Source: Alcaligenaceae bacterium
Lineage (GTDB): Bacteria > Pseudomonadota > Gammaproteobacteria > Burkholderiales > Burkholderiaceae_B
Reading direction: 5' to 3'
DNA: 55,891 bases
NCBI GenBank assembly: GCA_029265795.1
Contig: JAJUGV010000009.1
Coordinates: 1 to 55,891, forward strand
Each line of letters begins with the position of its first letter. The first letter of the stretch is position 1. Below are positions 15,494 to 23,757 of the stretch, piece by piece. Below the pieces are notes generated by a model. It was not told the origin of the DNA, did no database searches, and was given only the letters and a program-made list of their open reading frames with translations. A program made the translations under genes and the position numbers.

Positions 15494-16750
15494 ATGATGG
15501 ACAAAACCAGCACCGCACACTCTTGCACAGTGGATCTTCCTCTAGACGGAGTGAAGGTGCTGGATTTGTCACGGGTATTCGCGGGGCCGCTCTGCAGCCA
15601 GGTAATGGGAGATCTAGGCGCTGAAGTTGTGAAGTTGGAGCACCCGGTACGGGGAGACGACACCCGAGACTGGGGAATGCGTATCGGGCTGACGGAAACC
15701 ACCTATTACAGCGCCATGAATCGTAATAAGCGCTCCATTACTCTCGACCTGCAGACGGATGAGGGTCGCCGTATTGTCCACGAGCTCGTCCCGCAGTTCG
15801 ACGTCGTTATACAAAACTTTAAAAGCGGCGGTGCAGAGCGCCTCGGCTTGGGTTATGAGCAACTCAGGGCCATCAAACCTGACCTGATCTATTGTTCGAT
15901 TACCGGCTATGACGCGAGCGGGCCGGAAGCGCGCCGCCCTGGCTACGACCTGGTTATTCAAGGCGAAGCCGGCCTCATGGCGCTGAACGGTGAGGCCGGC
16001 CAGCCGCCCCTAAAGTTCGGTGTGGCCGCCGTGGATATGATGACGGGCATGTACGCAGCACAGGCGGTACTGGCCGCCCTATTTCGCCGTGAGCGTACCG
16101 GTCGGGGCCGGCTCATTGAGATGGCTTTGTACGACTGTGGGGTCATGATCACCAGTTACTACGGCCTGGATGCGCTATTGCTGGGTCGCGACCCGGAACG
16201 CTATGGTAATGCTCACCCTTCCATCGTTCCCTATGGCATGTTCGAGGCCGCCGACGGGCCTCTGATCATTGCAGTGGGCACGAACGCGCAGTTCGATAAA
16301 TTCTGCCGTGATGTGATTCTGCGCCCTGACATCCTCGCAGACCCACGTTATAGCAGCAACGTACAACGGGCCCGAAACCGGCTGACTTTATTACCCCTGC
16401 TCAAAGCAGCGATCCGCGAACTGCCCCGTGAACTCCTATTGGAACGTCTGAGCGCTTGCGGCATCCCCTGCGGGAGCGTCAGCGGCCTGTACGACGCACT
16501 GACCAGCGAGCGCACGCGCCGTAGCGGGCTGGTTCAGGCCATGCCGCATCCGGTGGACGGCCATACACAGGTATTCGCCCCGCCCTATCGAATGGATGGG
16601 CAACGACTACCCATTCGTTCAGCCCCGCCCACACTGGGTGAGGGTACACGCGACGTTCTTCAGCGACTGTTGTCGCTGTCCGATGCAGAACTGCAGGAAC
16701 TGCAGGCTTCCGGTGTATTGAGTCTGCCCGAGCAAGACGCAACGCCCTGA
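15494..16750 (+). CDS. CaiB/BaiF-type (class III) CoA transferase
   Basis: A 418-residue family III CoA transferase. PLDGVKVLDLSRVFAGPLCSQ is the N-terminal signature; GAEVVKLEHPVRGDDTRDWG follows with RGDDTR near the CoA site; NRNKRSITLDLQTDEGRRI and YDLVIQGEAGLMALNGE are also typical. The catalytic Asp is expected in the FGVAAVDMMTGMYAAQAVLA segment. These enzymes move CoA between carboxylic acids, such as succinyl-CoA to an incoming acid. With the two dehydrogenases it would activate the acid and start its beta-oxidation-like breakdown. It starts at ATG 15494 with AAGGAAAGGAAG just before; ATG 15497 is an alternative. Confidence 0.92.
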   Translation: MMDKTSTAHSCTVDLPLDGVKVLDLSRVFAGPLCSQVMGDLGAEVVKLEHPVRGDDTRDWGMRIGLTETTYYSAMNRNKRSITLDLQTDEGRRIVHELVPQFDVVIQNFKSGGAERLGLGYEQLRAIKPDLIYCSITGYDASGPEARRPGYDLVIQGEAGLMALNGEAGQPPLKFGVAAVDMMTGMYAAQAVLAALFRRERTGRGRLIEMALYDCGVMITSYYGLDALLLGRDPERYGNAHPSIVPYGMFEAADGPLIIAVGTNAQFDKFCRDVILRPDILADPRYSSNVQRARNRLTLLPLLKAAIRELPRELLLERLSACGIPCGSVSGLYDALTSERTRRSGLVQAMPHPVDGHTQVFAPPYRMDGQRLPIRSAPPTLGEGTRDVLQRLLSLSDAELQELQASGVLSLPEQDATP

Positions 16751-16762
16751 ATCCGGCGTTGC
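16739..16762 (+). terminator. Hairpin overlapping the CoA transferase stop codon
   Basis: GCAACGCC (16739-16746) pairs perfectly with GGCGTTGC (16755-16762); the TGA stop lies in the loop. Only TTT follows, so it is at best a weak or partial terminator before the Bug receptor gene. Confidence 0.4.
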
Positions 16763-16816
16763 TTTCGTGCACGCTTCCGTGCACACCCACTACAAAAAAC
16801 AGACTAGGAGACAATC

Positions 16817-17800
16817 ATGACGACAGCATGGACGCGCCGCCAATGCCTATCCATCGCCCTGGCGTGCAGCCTGGGCGCAATAATAGCCCCCGCCGCTCAG
16901 GCCGAAGCAAACTTTCCGAGCAAACCCATCACGCTGATAGTGCCTTGGCCGGCCGGTGGCTCCACCGACCGCCACCTGCGTGCCGTTGCCCAGGAGGCAA
17001 GCAAAGAATTGGGCCAGCCTGTCGTGGTGGAGAACCGCCCCGGCGCGGGCGGTACACTCGGGCCGAGCAGCATGGCATCGTCGGCCAAACCAGACGGATA
17101 CACGATCAGCCAGTACCCGCTAGGCATGTTACGCATGCCTCACATGCAGAAAACCTCTTATCACCCGATTGAAGATTTCACCTTCATCATGGGCCTGTCC
17201 GGTTACCTCTTCGGCCTAGCGGTTCCCGCCGACTCCCCCTTCGAAACCTTCGATGACTATATCGACGCTGCCAAACAGAACCCTGGCAAGATCGACTACG
17301 GCTCGACCGGCGTTGGGTCTTCACCGCATCTGCTGATGGAAGAAATCGCTTTGAATACCGGCATAGAACTGGTTCATGTGCCCTACAAGGGCAACGCAGA
17401 TATGCAGCAGGCGGTACTGGGAGGGCACATCATGGCGCAGAGTGATGCCGCCGGCTGGGCGCAGTTTGTAGACTCGGGACGCATGCGACTGCTGGTCACA
17501 TTCGGCCCTGAGCGTACCAAGCGTTGGCCCGATGTCCCGACGGCAAAAGAGCTTGGCTACAAGGTGGTCTCGACCTCGCCGTACGGGCTGGTAGGCCCTA
17601 AAGGAATGGACCCTGCTGTGGTCAAAATTCTTCATGACGCATTCAAGAAGGCCCTCTTCAGTGATCACAGCATGGAAGTCATGGAGCAGCTTAATCAAGG
17701 GCCCAGCTATCAGGACGGCGAGGCGTTCCGCCAATGGGCCACTGAGACATTTGCCAAAGACAAAGAGCTGATCGATCACCTCGGCCTAAGCGCGAAATGA
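16817..17800 (+). CDS. Bug/TctC-type periplasmic solute-binding receptor
   Basis: A 327-residue tripartite tricarboxylate receptor of the Bug family. An N-terminal export signal is visible: TRRQCLSIALACSLG, then APAAQAEA as the likely cleavage site. The twin Arg could indicate Tat export. The mature part begins FPSKPITLIVPWPAGGSTD, which is the standard Bug start with the ligand-binding PAGG loop, followed by VVENRPGAGGTLG. Bug proteins deliver carboxylates to TctAB-type permeases, or act alone as sensors; no TctA or TctB gene is in this window. Its place after the CoA transferase suggests it recognises the acid degraded by this operon. Confidence 0.9.
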   Translation: MTTAWTRRQCLSIALACSLGAIIAPAAQAEANFPSKPITLIVPWPAGGSTDRHLRAVAQEASKELGQPVVVENRPGAGGTLGPSSMASSAKPDGYTISQYPLGMLRMPHMQKTSYHPIEDFTFIMGLSGYLFGLAVPADSPFETFDDYIDAAKQNPGKIDYGSTGVGSSPHLLMEEIALNTGIELVHVPYKGNADMQQAVLGGHIMAQSDAAGWAQFVDSGRMRLLVTFGPERTKRWPDVPTAKELGYKVVSTSPYGLVGPKGMDPAVVKILHDAFKKALFSDHSMEVMEQLNQGPSYQDGEAFRQWATETFAKDKELIDHLGLSAK

Positions 17801-17854
17801 TGCGGGCCTGAGTGACTTCGCGCCCGCGGCGCGGCGCCTTCCAACGAGTAGAAT

Positions 17855-17884
17855 ATGATGATTCAGGCTGGCCTGAATCATCAT
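17855..17884. promoter_or_regulatory. 30-bp near-perfect palindrome between receptor and MFS gene
   Basis: Two perfect 14-nt arms (ATGATGATTCAGGC at 17855-17868 and GCCTGAATCATCAT at 17871-17884) are separated by TG. It ends 17 bp before the GTG of the MFS gene and abuts its ribosome-binding site. There is no T run, so it is more likely an operator or a translation-affecting hairpin than a terminator. Confidence 0.6.
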
Positions 17885-17901
17885 AAAAAGGGAGACGAAG
17901 C

Positions 17902-19161
17902 GTGAGCGCAGCAAAGAAGGACAGGTGGTATTTTGGCTGGAACATTGTTGCGGTTTCGTCTCTCCTCACCCTCCTGACGGTCGGCCTACGCATGGGTATT
18001 GGGCCCTTTTTCCTTCCCATCGCAGAAGACCTCGGTTTTAGCCGCAGCATGCTTGCAGGCATTATCGCGATCGGCATGCTGTTTTACGGTATTGGTATGC
18101 CCTTTGTGGGGCAGATGGTGAACAGCTGGGGCACCCGGAATGTACTTTTGCTGGGAGCTGTCATGATTTTGGCGGCCATTCTGTGGGCCGTCGTGGCGAC
18201 AGGCCCGGTCAGCTTCCTGCTTTCCTTCGGCATACTCTTATCTCTCGGCCTATCGTTCATCAGCCCGGTTACGTTTACCCCCATCATTTCCCGTTGGTTT
18301 ACCCGCCAGCGGGGTGCTGCCCTGTTTTTTCTTTCCACCGGCTCCATGGCCGGGATCGCCTTGGCCACCCCCCTGATGGGGATGGCGATTCCCCAATACG
18401 GTTGGCGATCGACCCTGGTGGGTTACGCTGTGTTGTTGCTGCTGATCACAGTGCCATTAGCAATCCTGGTGATGCGTGAACAAGCCCCTGACGGCACTGA
18501 CACACTGCCTTCCGCCGAGAATAGCGGCCGCAAATCAACGGCCGCGAAACAGCCCCCCATTGCGCTGTGTGTGGGGGATGCAATCCGCAGCCGACCGTTC
18601 TGGCAAGTGGTGCTGGGGCTCTTTGCCTGTGGCTACAGCATGAATCTGCTTGGCGCCCACGCAGTCCCGATGCTGGTCGACCACGGCTACGACTCAGTGG
18701 TAGCCTCGTTTGGCATCGGCCTGATTGGGTTTGCCGCCATCTTCAGCACCATCGTCTTGGGCAGGCTTTCCGACCGCATGCCAAGGCGTAATCTGCTTGC
18801 ACTTATCTATTTCATCCGCGGTCTGGGTTTTTTCGGCCTGTTGATGGTATCGACCCACGTGCAGCTCTATACAGTTGCCATCATCGGCGGGATTGTGTGG
18901 GCCGGCAGCATTGCACTGTCCTCCGCGATACTGGCCGATATCTACGGCGTACGGCTGGTGGGCATACTGTATGGTTGGACGTATCTGGGGCACCAAGTGG
19001 GCGGGATGATCAGCTCGTGGCTGGGTGGCTGGGCCTACGAAACCTTTGGCACCCACTGGATCGCCTTCGGCAGCACCGGCGTGCTGCTGTTCATCGCCGG
19101 CTGGGTATCGCTGCAACTTCCTTTACCAGGCCGGTACACTGTGCGGGCACGTGCCGCTTGA
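17902..19161 (+). CDS. MFS transporter (monocarboxylate-type)
   Basis: A 419-residue, 12-helix major facilitator. It begins RWYFGWNIVAVSSLLTLLTV, typical of the oxalate/formate and monocarboxylate transporter branch of MFS, and has a central cytoplasmic loop (about 195-215). The second half begins FWQVVLGLFACGYSMNLLGA, and GRLSDRMPRRNLLAL is the MFS loop signature. It probably brings in the carboxylate handled by this operon. The start is GTG 17902 with GGGAGACGAAG directly upstream. The palindrome at 17855-17884 sits in front of it and may control this gene separately from the upstream ones. Confidence 0.87.
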   Translation: MSAAKKDRWYFGWNIVAVSSLLTLLTVGLRMGIGPFFLPIAEDLGFSRSMLAGIIAIGMLFYGIGMPFVGQMVNSWGTRNVLLLGAVMILAAILWAVVATGPVSFLLSFGILLSLGLSFISPVTFTPIISRWFTRQRGAALFFLSTGSMAGIALATPLMGMAIPQYGWRSTLVGYAVLLLLITVPLAILVMREQAPDGTDTLPSAENSGRKSTAAKQPPIALCVGDAIRSRPFWQVVLGLFACGYSMNLLGAHAVPMLVDHGYDSVVASFGIGLIGFAAIFSTIVLGRLSDRMPRRNLLALIYFIRGLGFFGLLMVSTHVQLYTVAIIGGIVWAGSIALSSAILADIYGVRLVGILYGWTYLGHQVGGMISSWLGGWAYETFGTHWIAFGSTGVLLFIAGWVSLQLPLPGRYTVRARAA

Positions 19162-19206
19162 AGCGTTCTTGCGCCGCCTCACATCACCGTCAGGGAGAAA
19201 CCGTAC

Positions 19207-20253
19207 ATGCATCCTACCGTCTCGGAACTCTATGATCAGCTGCGACTGCCGGTCATCTGTGCGCCGATGTTCATTGTTTCCGGCCCCGAGCTGGTAATTG
19301 CCCAATGCGCAAATGGCGTAGTGGGTTCCATGCCATCTCTGAATGCCCGGACACAAGACCAGCTCTCCCCCTGGCTAAGCCGAATCGAGACGACACTGTC
19401 GGAATTGCGCGAACAGGAGCCCGAGCGCCCCATTGCCCCATACGCTATCAATCTCATCATCCACCAGTCCAATGACCGTGTGGAAGGCGATCTGGAAATC
19501 TGCGCCGAGCACAAGGTGCCGATTATCATCACCAGCCTGAGCGCCCCACACCGGGTGGTCGATGCCGTACATGGTTGGGGCGGCAAGGTCTTTCATGACA
19601 TCACCACCGTGCGGCATGCCGAAAAAGCCCTGGAAGGTGGGGTGGATGGCCTGATACTTGTCGCGGCGGGCGCCGGCGGGCATGCAGGTACGACCAACCC
19701 TATGGCACTCGTAGGCGAAATACGCCGCTTCTATAGTGGCCCTATCGTGCTGTCGGGTGCGATCTCACGCGGAGACGATATCGTAGCGGCGCGGGCTATG
19801 GGTGCAGATTTCGCCTATATGGGTACACGCTTTATCGCCAGCCGTGAGGCCAACGCTGCAGATACCTATAAACAGCTTATTGTTGACTCCGCTTCTCGCG
19901 ACATTCTCTACACCCCTTATTTCACCGGTATACCGGGCAACTATCTGAAGCCCAGCATCGCGGCCGCAGGCCTTGATCCCGACAATCTGCCTACGGCCGG
20001 CGCCCAGGTGGCGAGCTTCGGCACATCCAGGCACAAGACCTGGAAAGATATCTGGGGCGCCGGCCAGGGCGTGGGAAACATCGATTCGGTGCTACCCGTT
20101 GAGCATATCGTGACTCAACTAGAGCGCGAGTACCACGCCGGCCTTCGGCGTTTGAACAGCGACCGCTTCAGTCGGGCAAGCGCCCTTCGTTCAGCAGCAA
20201 GTGAACCAGCCGAACCCAATAACGCACACCTACCGGCAGAAGCGCATCGTTGA
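19207..20253 (+). CDS. Nitronate monooxygenase / NPD-family flavoprotein
   Basis: A 348-residue TIM-barrel FMN enzyme. LRLPVICAPMFIVSGPELVIAQCANG is the barrel start of 2-nitropropane dioxygenase family members, VAAGAGGHAGTTNPMALVGE is the signature with the catalytic His, and GAISRGDDIVAARAMGADFAYMGTRF binds the FMN phosphate. Family members oxidise nitronates or act as enoyl reductase-like flavoproteins. In catabolic operons like this one the true substrate is often not a nitro compound. It is probably the last gene of the operon beginning at 13110. Its C-terminal 28 codons overlap the convergent M20 gene by 86 bp, and that tail is Ala/Ser-rich and unconserved. Confidence 0.85.
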   Translation: MHPTVSELYDQLRLPVICAPMFIVSGPELVIAQCANGVVGSMPSLNARTQDQLSPWLSRIETTLSELREQEPERPIAPYAINLIIHQSNDRVEGDLEICAEHKVPIIITSLSAPHRVVDAVHGWGGKVFHDITTVRHAEKALEGGVDGLILVAAGAGGHAGTTNPMALVGEIRRFYSGPIVLSGAISRGDDIVAARAMGADFAYMGTRFIASREANAADTYKQLIVDSASRDILYTPYFTGIPGNYLKPSIAAAGLDPDNLPTAGAQVASFGTSRHKTWKDIWGAGQGVGNIDSVLPVEHIVTQLEREYHAGLRRLNSDRFSRASALRSAASEPAEPNNAHLPAEAHR

Positions 20254-21340
20254 AATCGTACCGGGGGTTGTGCAGGGCGGCACTATTTTCGCCATTACCC
20301 AGCCAGATATAAGCCCCAGGATGGATCTGTGTCATGAAGGCGAAATCCTCCGACGCCATGCTGGCAGGAAGATCGCGCTGCACATTCTGCCTGCCTAGCA
20401 GCTCAGCCAACACGTCGGCGCATATCTCAGCATGCGCGGCATCATTGATGGTTGCCGGATAGCGCGCCTGGTAATCCAGTTCGGCCTCTAGGCCGTGCAA
20501 CGCGGCAGTCGCTGCGACGGCATCGCGAAGTCTGGCCTCGATACGCTCACGCTGCGCCATATCGAAACAGCGCATCGTGCCCCGCAGCTTCACTTCCTCG
20601 GGCATGACGTTGAAGGTGTCTCCGGCGTTGAAGCTGGTCACACTTAACACGGCAGGTTTATGTGCTTCCTGTTCGCGGCTGATCAAGGCGGGTAATTGCG
20701 TAACAAGCTGGCAGGCCGCCAGCAGCGTGTCCTTACCCAGATGTGGCATAGCTGCATGACAGCCCTTACCCCGTAAGGTCAGCGAGAAAATATCAAAAGC
20801 GGCCATAACCGGGCCGCTATGTACCGCTGCCGTACCCACCGGCAAACCGGGCCAATTGTGCATAGCGTAGACGGCCTGTACCGGAAAGCGCTCGAACAGG
20901 CCTTCTTCGATCATGACCCGTGCACCGCCTTCATTCTCTTCAGCCGGCTGAAAGATGAATACGACCGAGCCGTGAAAGTCCGGCTTAGCGGCCAGTTGTC
21001 GAGCCGCCCCGAGCAGCATGGTGGTATGGCCGTCATGGCCGCAAGCATGCATACGGCCGGGGTGTGTCGAAGCGTGAGAGACCTCGTTGAGCTCGTTAAC
21101 GTGCAAGGCGTCCATATCGGCCCGCAGGCCGATGGCAGGGCCGTCACCTAACTTACCCCGTAACACGCCCACCACGCCCGTGCCGGCCAGCCCTTCGTGA
21201 ATTTCCAGGCCCCAGCTCCTGAGCAACCCTGCCACTTTTGCGCTGGTGCGGTGCTCTTCAAAGGCTGTCTCTGGATGGCGATGCAAATCGTGGCGCCAAT
21301 CCTGAAGTTCCTGCAGCTCGTCCGTACTCAGCTCAATCAT
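20168..21340 (-). CDS. M20 family amidohydrolase (hippurate hydrolase-like)
   Basis: A 390-residue metallopeptidase-fold amidohydrolase of the M20D group (hippurate hydrolase, N-acyl-amino acid amidohydrolase, IAA-amino acid hydrolase). WRHDLHRHPETAFEEHRTS starts the catalytic domain. IGLRADMDAL, MHACGHDGHTTMLLGAA and FQPAEENEGGARVM carry the metal ligands and catalytic Glu. ASEDFAFMTQIHPGAYIWLGNG is the distal ligand region. It splits N-acyl or N-aroyl amino acids into acid and amino acid in the cytoplasm. It is 9 bp downstream of the aldehyde dehydrogenase and last in the minus-strand operon starting at 25092. Confidence 0.92.
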   Translation of the reverse strand: MIELSTDELQELQDWRHDLHRHPETAFEEHRTSAKVAGLLRSWGLEIHEGLAGTGVVGVLRGKLGDGPAIGLRADMDALHVNELNEVSHASTHPGRMHACGHDGHTTMLLGAARQLAAKPDFHGSVVFIFQPAEENEGGARVMIEEGLFERFPVQAVYAMHNWPGLPVGTAAVHSGPVMAAFDIFSLTLRGKGCHAAMPHLGKDTLLAACQLVTQLPALISREQEAHKPAVLSVTSFNAGDTFNVMPEEVKLRGTMRCFDMAQRERIEARLRDAVAATAALHGLEAELDYQARYPATINDAAHAEICADVLAELLGRQNVQRDLPASMASEDFAFMTQIHPGAYIWLGNGENSAALHNPRYDFNDALLPVGVRYWVRLVHLLLNEGRLPD

Positions 21341-21349
21341 TAACGTTCC

Positions 21350-22867
21350 TTACAGATATCCAAATGGGGCGGCAGGCTCGGCCGCTGTCTCGACCCACAC
21401 GCTCTTGACCTGTGTGTATTCCCGCAGAACATCCACGCCGCTGGAGCGCCCGTAGCCACTTTGCTTGTAGCCACCAAACGGTGTGGCCACATTGATGGTC
21501 TTGTAGCCGTTCACCCAAAAGGTGCCCGCCTGGACTTCAGCCGCTACACGATGCGCACGGCCTACGTCCCGCGTCCAGACCGCACCGGCCAGGCCGAAGC
21601 GACTGTCATTCGCGATGGCGATGGCTTCTTCTTCAGTATCGAAGGGAATCACCGCAACAACAGGGCCGAAGACTTCATTCTGCGCCACTTCCATGCTGTT
21701 GGAAACACCCGTCAGCACAGTGGGCGGCACGAAGAAGCCGGGACCGCTCGGTTGTGCTTCTCCCAGCGCAAGTGTGGCACCCTCTGCCAAAGCGGCGGCA
21801 ATGCAGTCGCGCACGTGCTGGAATTGCCTCGCATTACAGATAGGCCCCACTTCTGTGCCCTCATCCAGAGGGTCTCCCAGGCGCAGACGGCCGGCTCCAT
21901 TCACCAATTTTTCTACCAGTGCATCATGCACACTGCGCTGGATCAGCAAACGCGAACCGGATACGCAGCTCTGACCAGCACCGGAAAAAATGGCGGCTTG
22001 CGCCCCCAGGCAGGCGCGGTCCAGGTCGGCATCGTCAAAAACAATATTCGCAGACTTTCCGCCCAATTCCAGCACACATGGCACCAAGTGCTCTGCGGCG
22101 ACGGCAGCAACACGCGCCCCCGTGGCCACCGAGCCGACAAACACCAGCTTGCCGACCTGCCTGGTCTGGAGCGCGGCGGCCACTGCCACCTGCCCGTGCC
22201 CTGCCAGCACATTGACCAGCCCCTTCGGGGCGCCCGCTTGTTCGATCAGAGCAGCCAGTGCGAGCGAGCTGAATGGCGTGAGTTCAGACGGTTTGAGTAC
22301 CACACCATTGCCCATGGCGATCGCAGGCGCGATCTGCCATCCCGCTGTAAACACGGGCGCATTCCAGGGCGTCAGCTGCAACACCACCCCAATAGGCTCG
22401 CGACGGGTGTAGTTCAAGTGGCCACTGGGCACCGGAATGACTTCACCATGCAGCTTGTCAGCCCACCCCGAGTAGTACTCGAACATTTCAGCCACACGCT
22501 GCACTTCAGCGCGGCAGTCGCGCAGTGGTTTGCCGCTGGTAAGTGCCTCCAGCCGCGCCAACGCCTCGGCCCGGTCGCGTACGAGCCGCCCAACTGCATG
22601 CATGACCCGGCCCCGCTGGGCGTGCGGCTGAGCCCACCATTCACGCTGGGCACGCGCTGCCGCATCTACCGCCTCCTGAACGATGTCCGCGCTCAGATCG
22701 GCATAGCGAAGAACTTCTTCCGCGGTGCTTGCATTGTGCAGTCGCACGGACTCGCCTGTGCCTGCTTGAAGCTTGCCGTCCACATACGACCCAACGCCCT
22801 GCTCTTCGGGAAAAAAGACACGAAATGCCTCATCGATGCGTTGCTGCATGTTGCCGGATGCACTCAT
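21350..22867 (-). CDS. NAD(P)-dependent aldehyde dehydrogenase
   Basis: A 505-residue ALDH superfamily enzyme oxidising an aldehyde to its acid. LQLTPWNAPVFTAGWQIAPA and LKPSELTPFSSLALA are the cofactor-binding parts, VFVGSVATGARVAAVAA the nucleotide loop, LELGGKSANIVF carries the catalytic Glu, and GAGQSCVSGSRLL the catalytic Cys. NGYKTINVATPFGGYKQSGYGR is the C-terminal signature. The substrate is unknown; the group includes betaine-, amino- and hydroxy-aldehyde enzymes. Its ATG overlaps the upstream oxidoreductase stop (ATGA at 22864-22867), so the two are translationally coupled. Confidence 0.93.
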   Translation of the reverse strand: MSASGNMQQRIDEAFRVFFPEEQGVGSYVDGKLQAGTGESVRLHNASTAEEVLRYADLSADIVQEAVDAAARAQREWWAQPHAQRGRVMHAVGRLVRDRAEALARLEALTSGKPLRDCRAEVQRVAEMFEYYSGWADKLHGEVIPVPSGHLNYTRREPIGVVLQLTPWNAPVFTAGWQIAPAIAMGNGVVLKPSELTPFSSLALAALIEQAGAPKGLVNVLAGHGQVAVAAALQTRQVGKLVFVGSVATGARVAAVAAEHLVPCVLELGGKSANIVFDDADLDRACLGAQAAIFSGAGQSCVSGSRLLIQRSVHDALVEKLVNGAGRLRLGDPLDEGTEVGPICNARQFQHVRDCIAAALAEGATLALGEAQPSGPGFFVPPTVLTGVSNSMEVAQNEVFGPVVAVIPFDTEEEAIAIANDSRFGLAGAVWTRDVGRAHRVAAEVQAGTFWVNGYKTINVATPFGGYKQSGYGRSSGVDVLREYTQVKSVWVETAAEPAAPFGYL

Positions 22868-23733
22868 GACTGCCGCTCCACAAATTCCACGATTCGATTG
22901 AAGTCTTCAGCGTCACCGAGCTGCCCGGCAGACGCTTTCCATAGGCGCAATGCCTCCTGCGACAGGGGGGCGTGGGCGCCGCTGTTCTCTATCATCTCAG
23001 CGGCCAGTCCCAGATCCTTGCGCATGAGTTTCATGGTGAAACCGGAATCAAACGCCCCGTTCAGTATCCAGGTGGGGCAATTCACCTCCGTGACACCACT
23101 TCGCCCCGACCCGGCATTCACACCCTGCAGGATTTTTTCAATGTCCAACCCCGCCGCCCGCGCCACACGGATCGCTTCGCCGACAGCGAGCAGATTGATG
23201 CCGCACAGCAGGTTATTGAACAATTTGGCGCTATGTCCGGCTCCGACGGGCCCCACATGTACACATTTGGCGGTCAGCGCATCCAGAACAGGTTGCAGGG
23301 CGTGAATGTCGGCCGTTTCGCCGCCCAGCAACATCGTCATGGACCCCGCGTGGGCCGCCTTGGGTCCACCACTGACAGGACCGTCAACGAAACGCAATGG
23401 GCTGTCGCGTAAGGCTTCGGCAATACGTAAGGTGCTGGCGGGATCGGCCGTCGACGTATCCAGAACAATCTGCCCTTCACGTGCGTGGTGCAAGAGCCCG
23501 TCTGCTCCAAGAACGACGTCTTCGACGATGGCGGAGTTGGGCAGGGAAAGGACGATGACCTCTGCCTGAGCCGACACGTCGGCCACGCTATCGGCCAGGA
23601 CGATACCGGCCGCCTCCAGTGCGGCTCTATCAGCAATGGCCGGATCGAAGCCGATGGTGGAAAGACCAGCGCGTACAGCCGACAGCGCCATGCCGCTGCC
23701 CATGTTACCCAGACCAATCAAACCGACTTTCAT
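22864..23733 (-). CDS. NAD(P)-dependent beta-hydroxyacid dehydrogenase (3-hydroxyisobutyrate dehydrogenase family)
   Basis: A 289-residue beta-hydroxyacid dehydrogenase. KVGLIGLGNMGSGMALSAVR is the Rossmann loop, FVDGPVSGGPKAAHAGSMTM the substrate loop, and GAGHSAKLFNNLLCGIN carries the catalytic Lys. Family members interconvert 3-hydroxyisobutyrate, tartronate semialdehyde, L-threonate or similar acids with their (semi)aldehydes. Coupled with the ALDH directly downstream, it would make an aldehyde that the ALDH oxidises to an acid. It lies 24 bp after the DUF3100 gene. Confidence 0.9.
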   Translation of the reverse strand: MKVGLIGLGNMGSGMALSAVRAGLSTIGFDPAIADRAALEAAGIVLADSVADVSAQAEVIVLSLPNSAIVEDVVLGADGLLHHAREGQIVLDTSTADPASTLRIAEALRDSPLRFVDGPVSGGPKAAHAGSMTMLLGGETADIHALQPVLDALTAKCVHVGPVGAGHSAKLFNNLLCGINLLAVGEAIRVARAAGLDIEKILQGVNAGSGRSGVTEVNCPTWILNGAFDSGFTMKLMRKDLGLAAEMIENSGAHAPLSQEALRLWKASAGQLGDAEDFNRIVEFVERQS

Positions 23734-23757
23734 AGCGCTACTCCAGACGGCTTTAAG

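Noticed and set aside
21461-23305. 614-codon plus-strand open frame opposite the aldehyde dehydrogenase and oxidoreductase
   Set aside because: It is the antisense shadow of two clear enzymes; high GC suppresses stop codons. The protein is rich in His, Arg and Gln with no domain.
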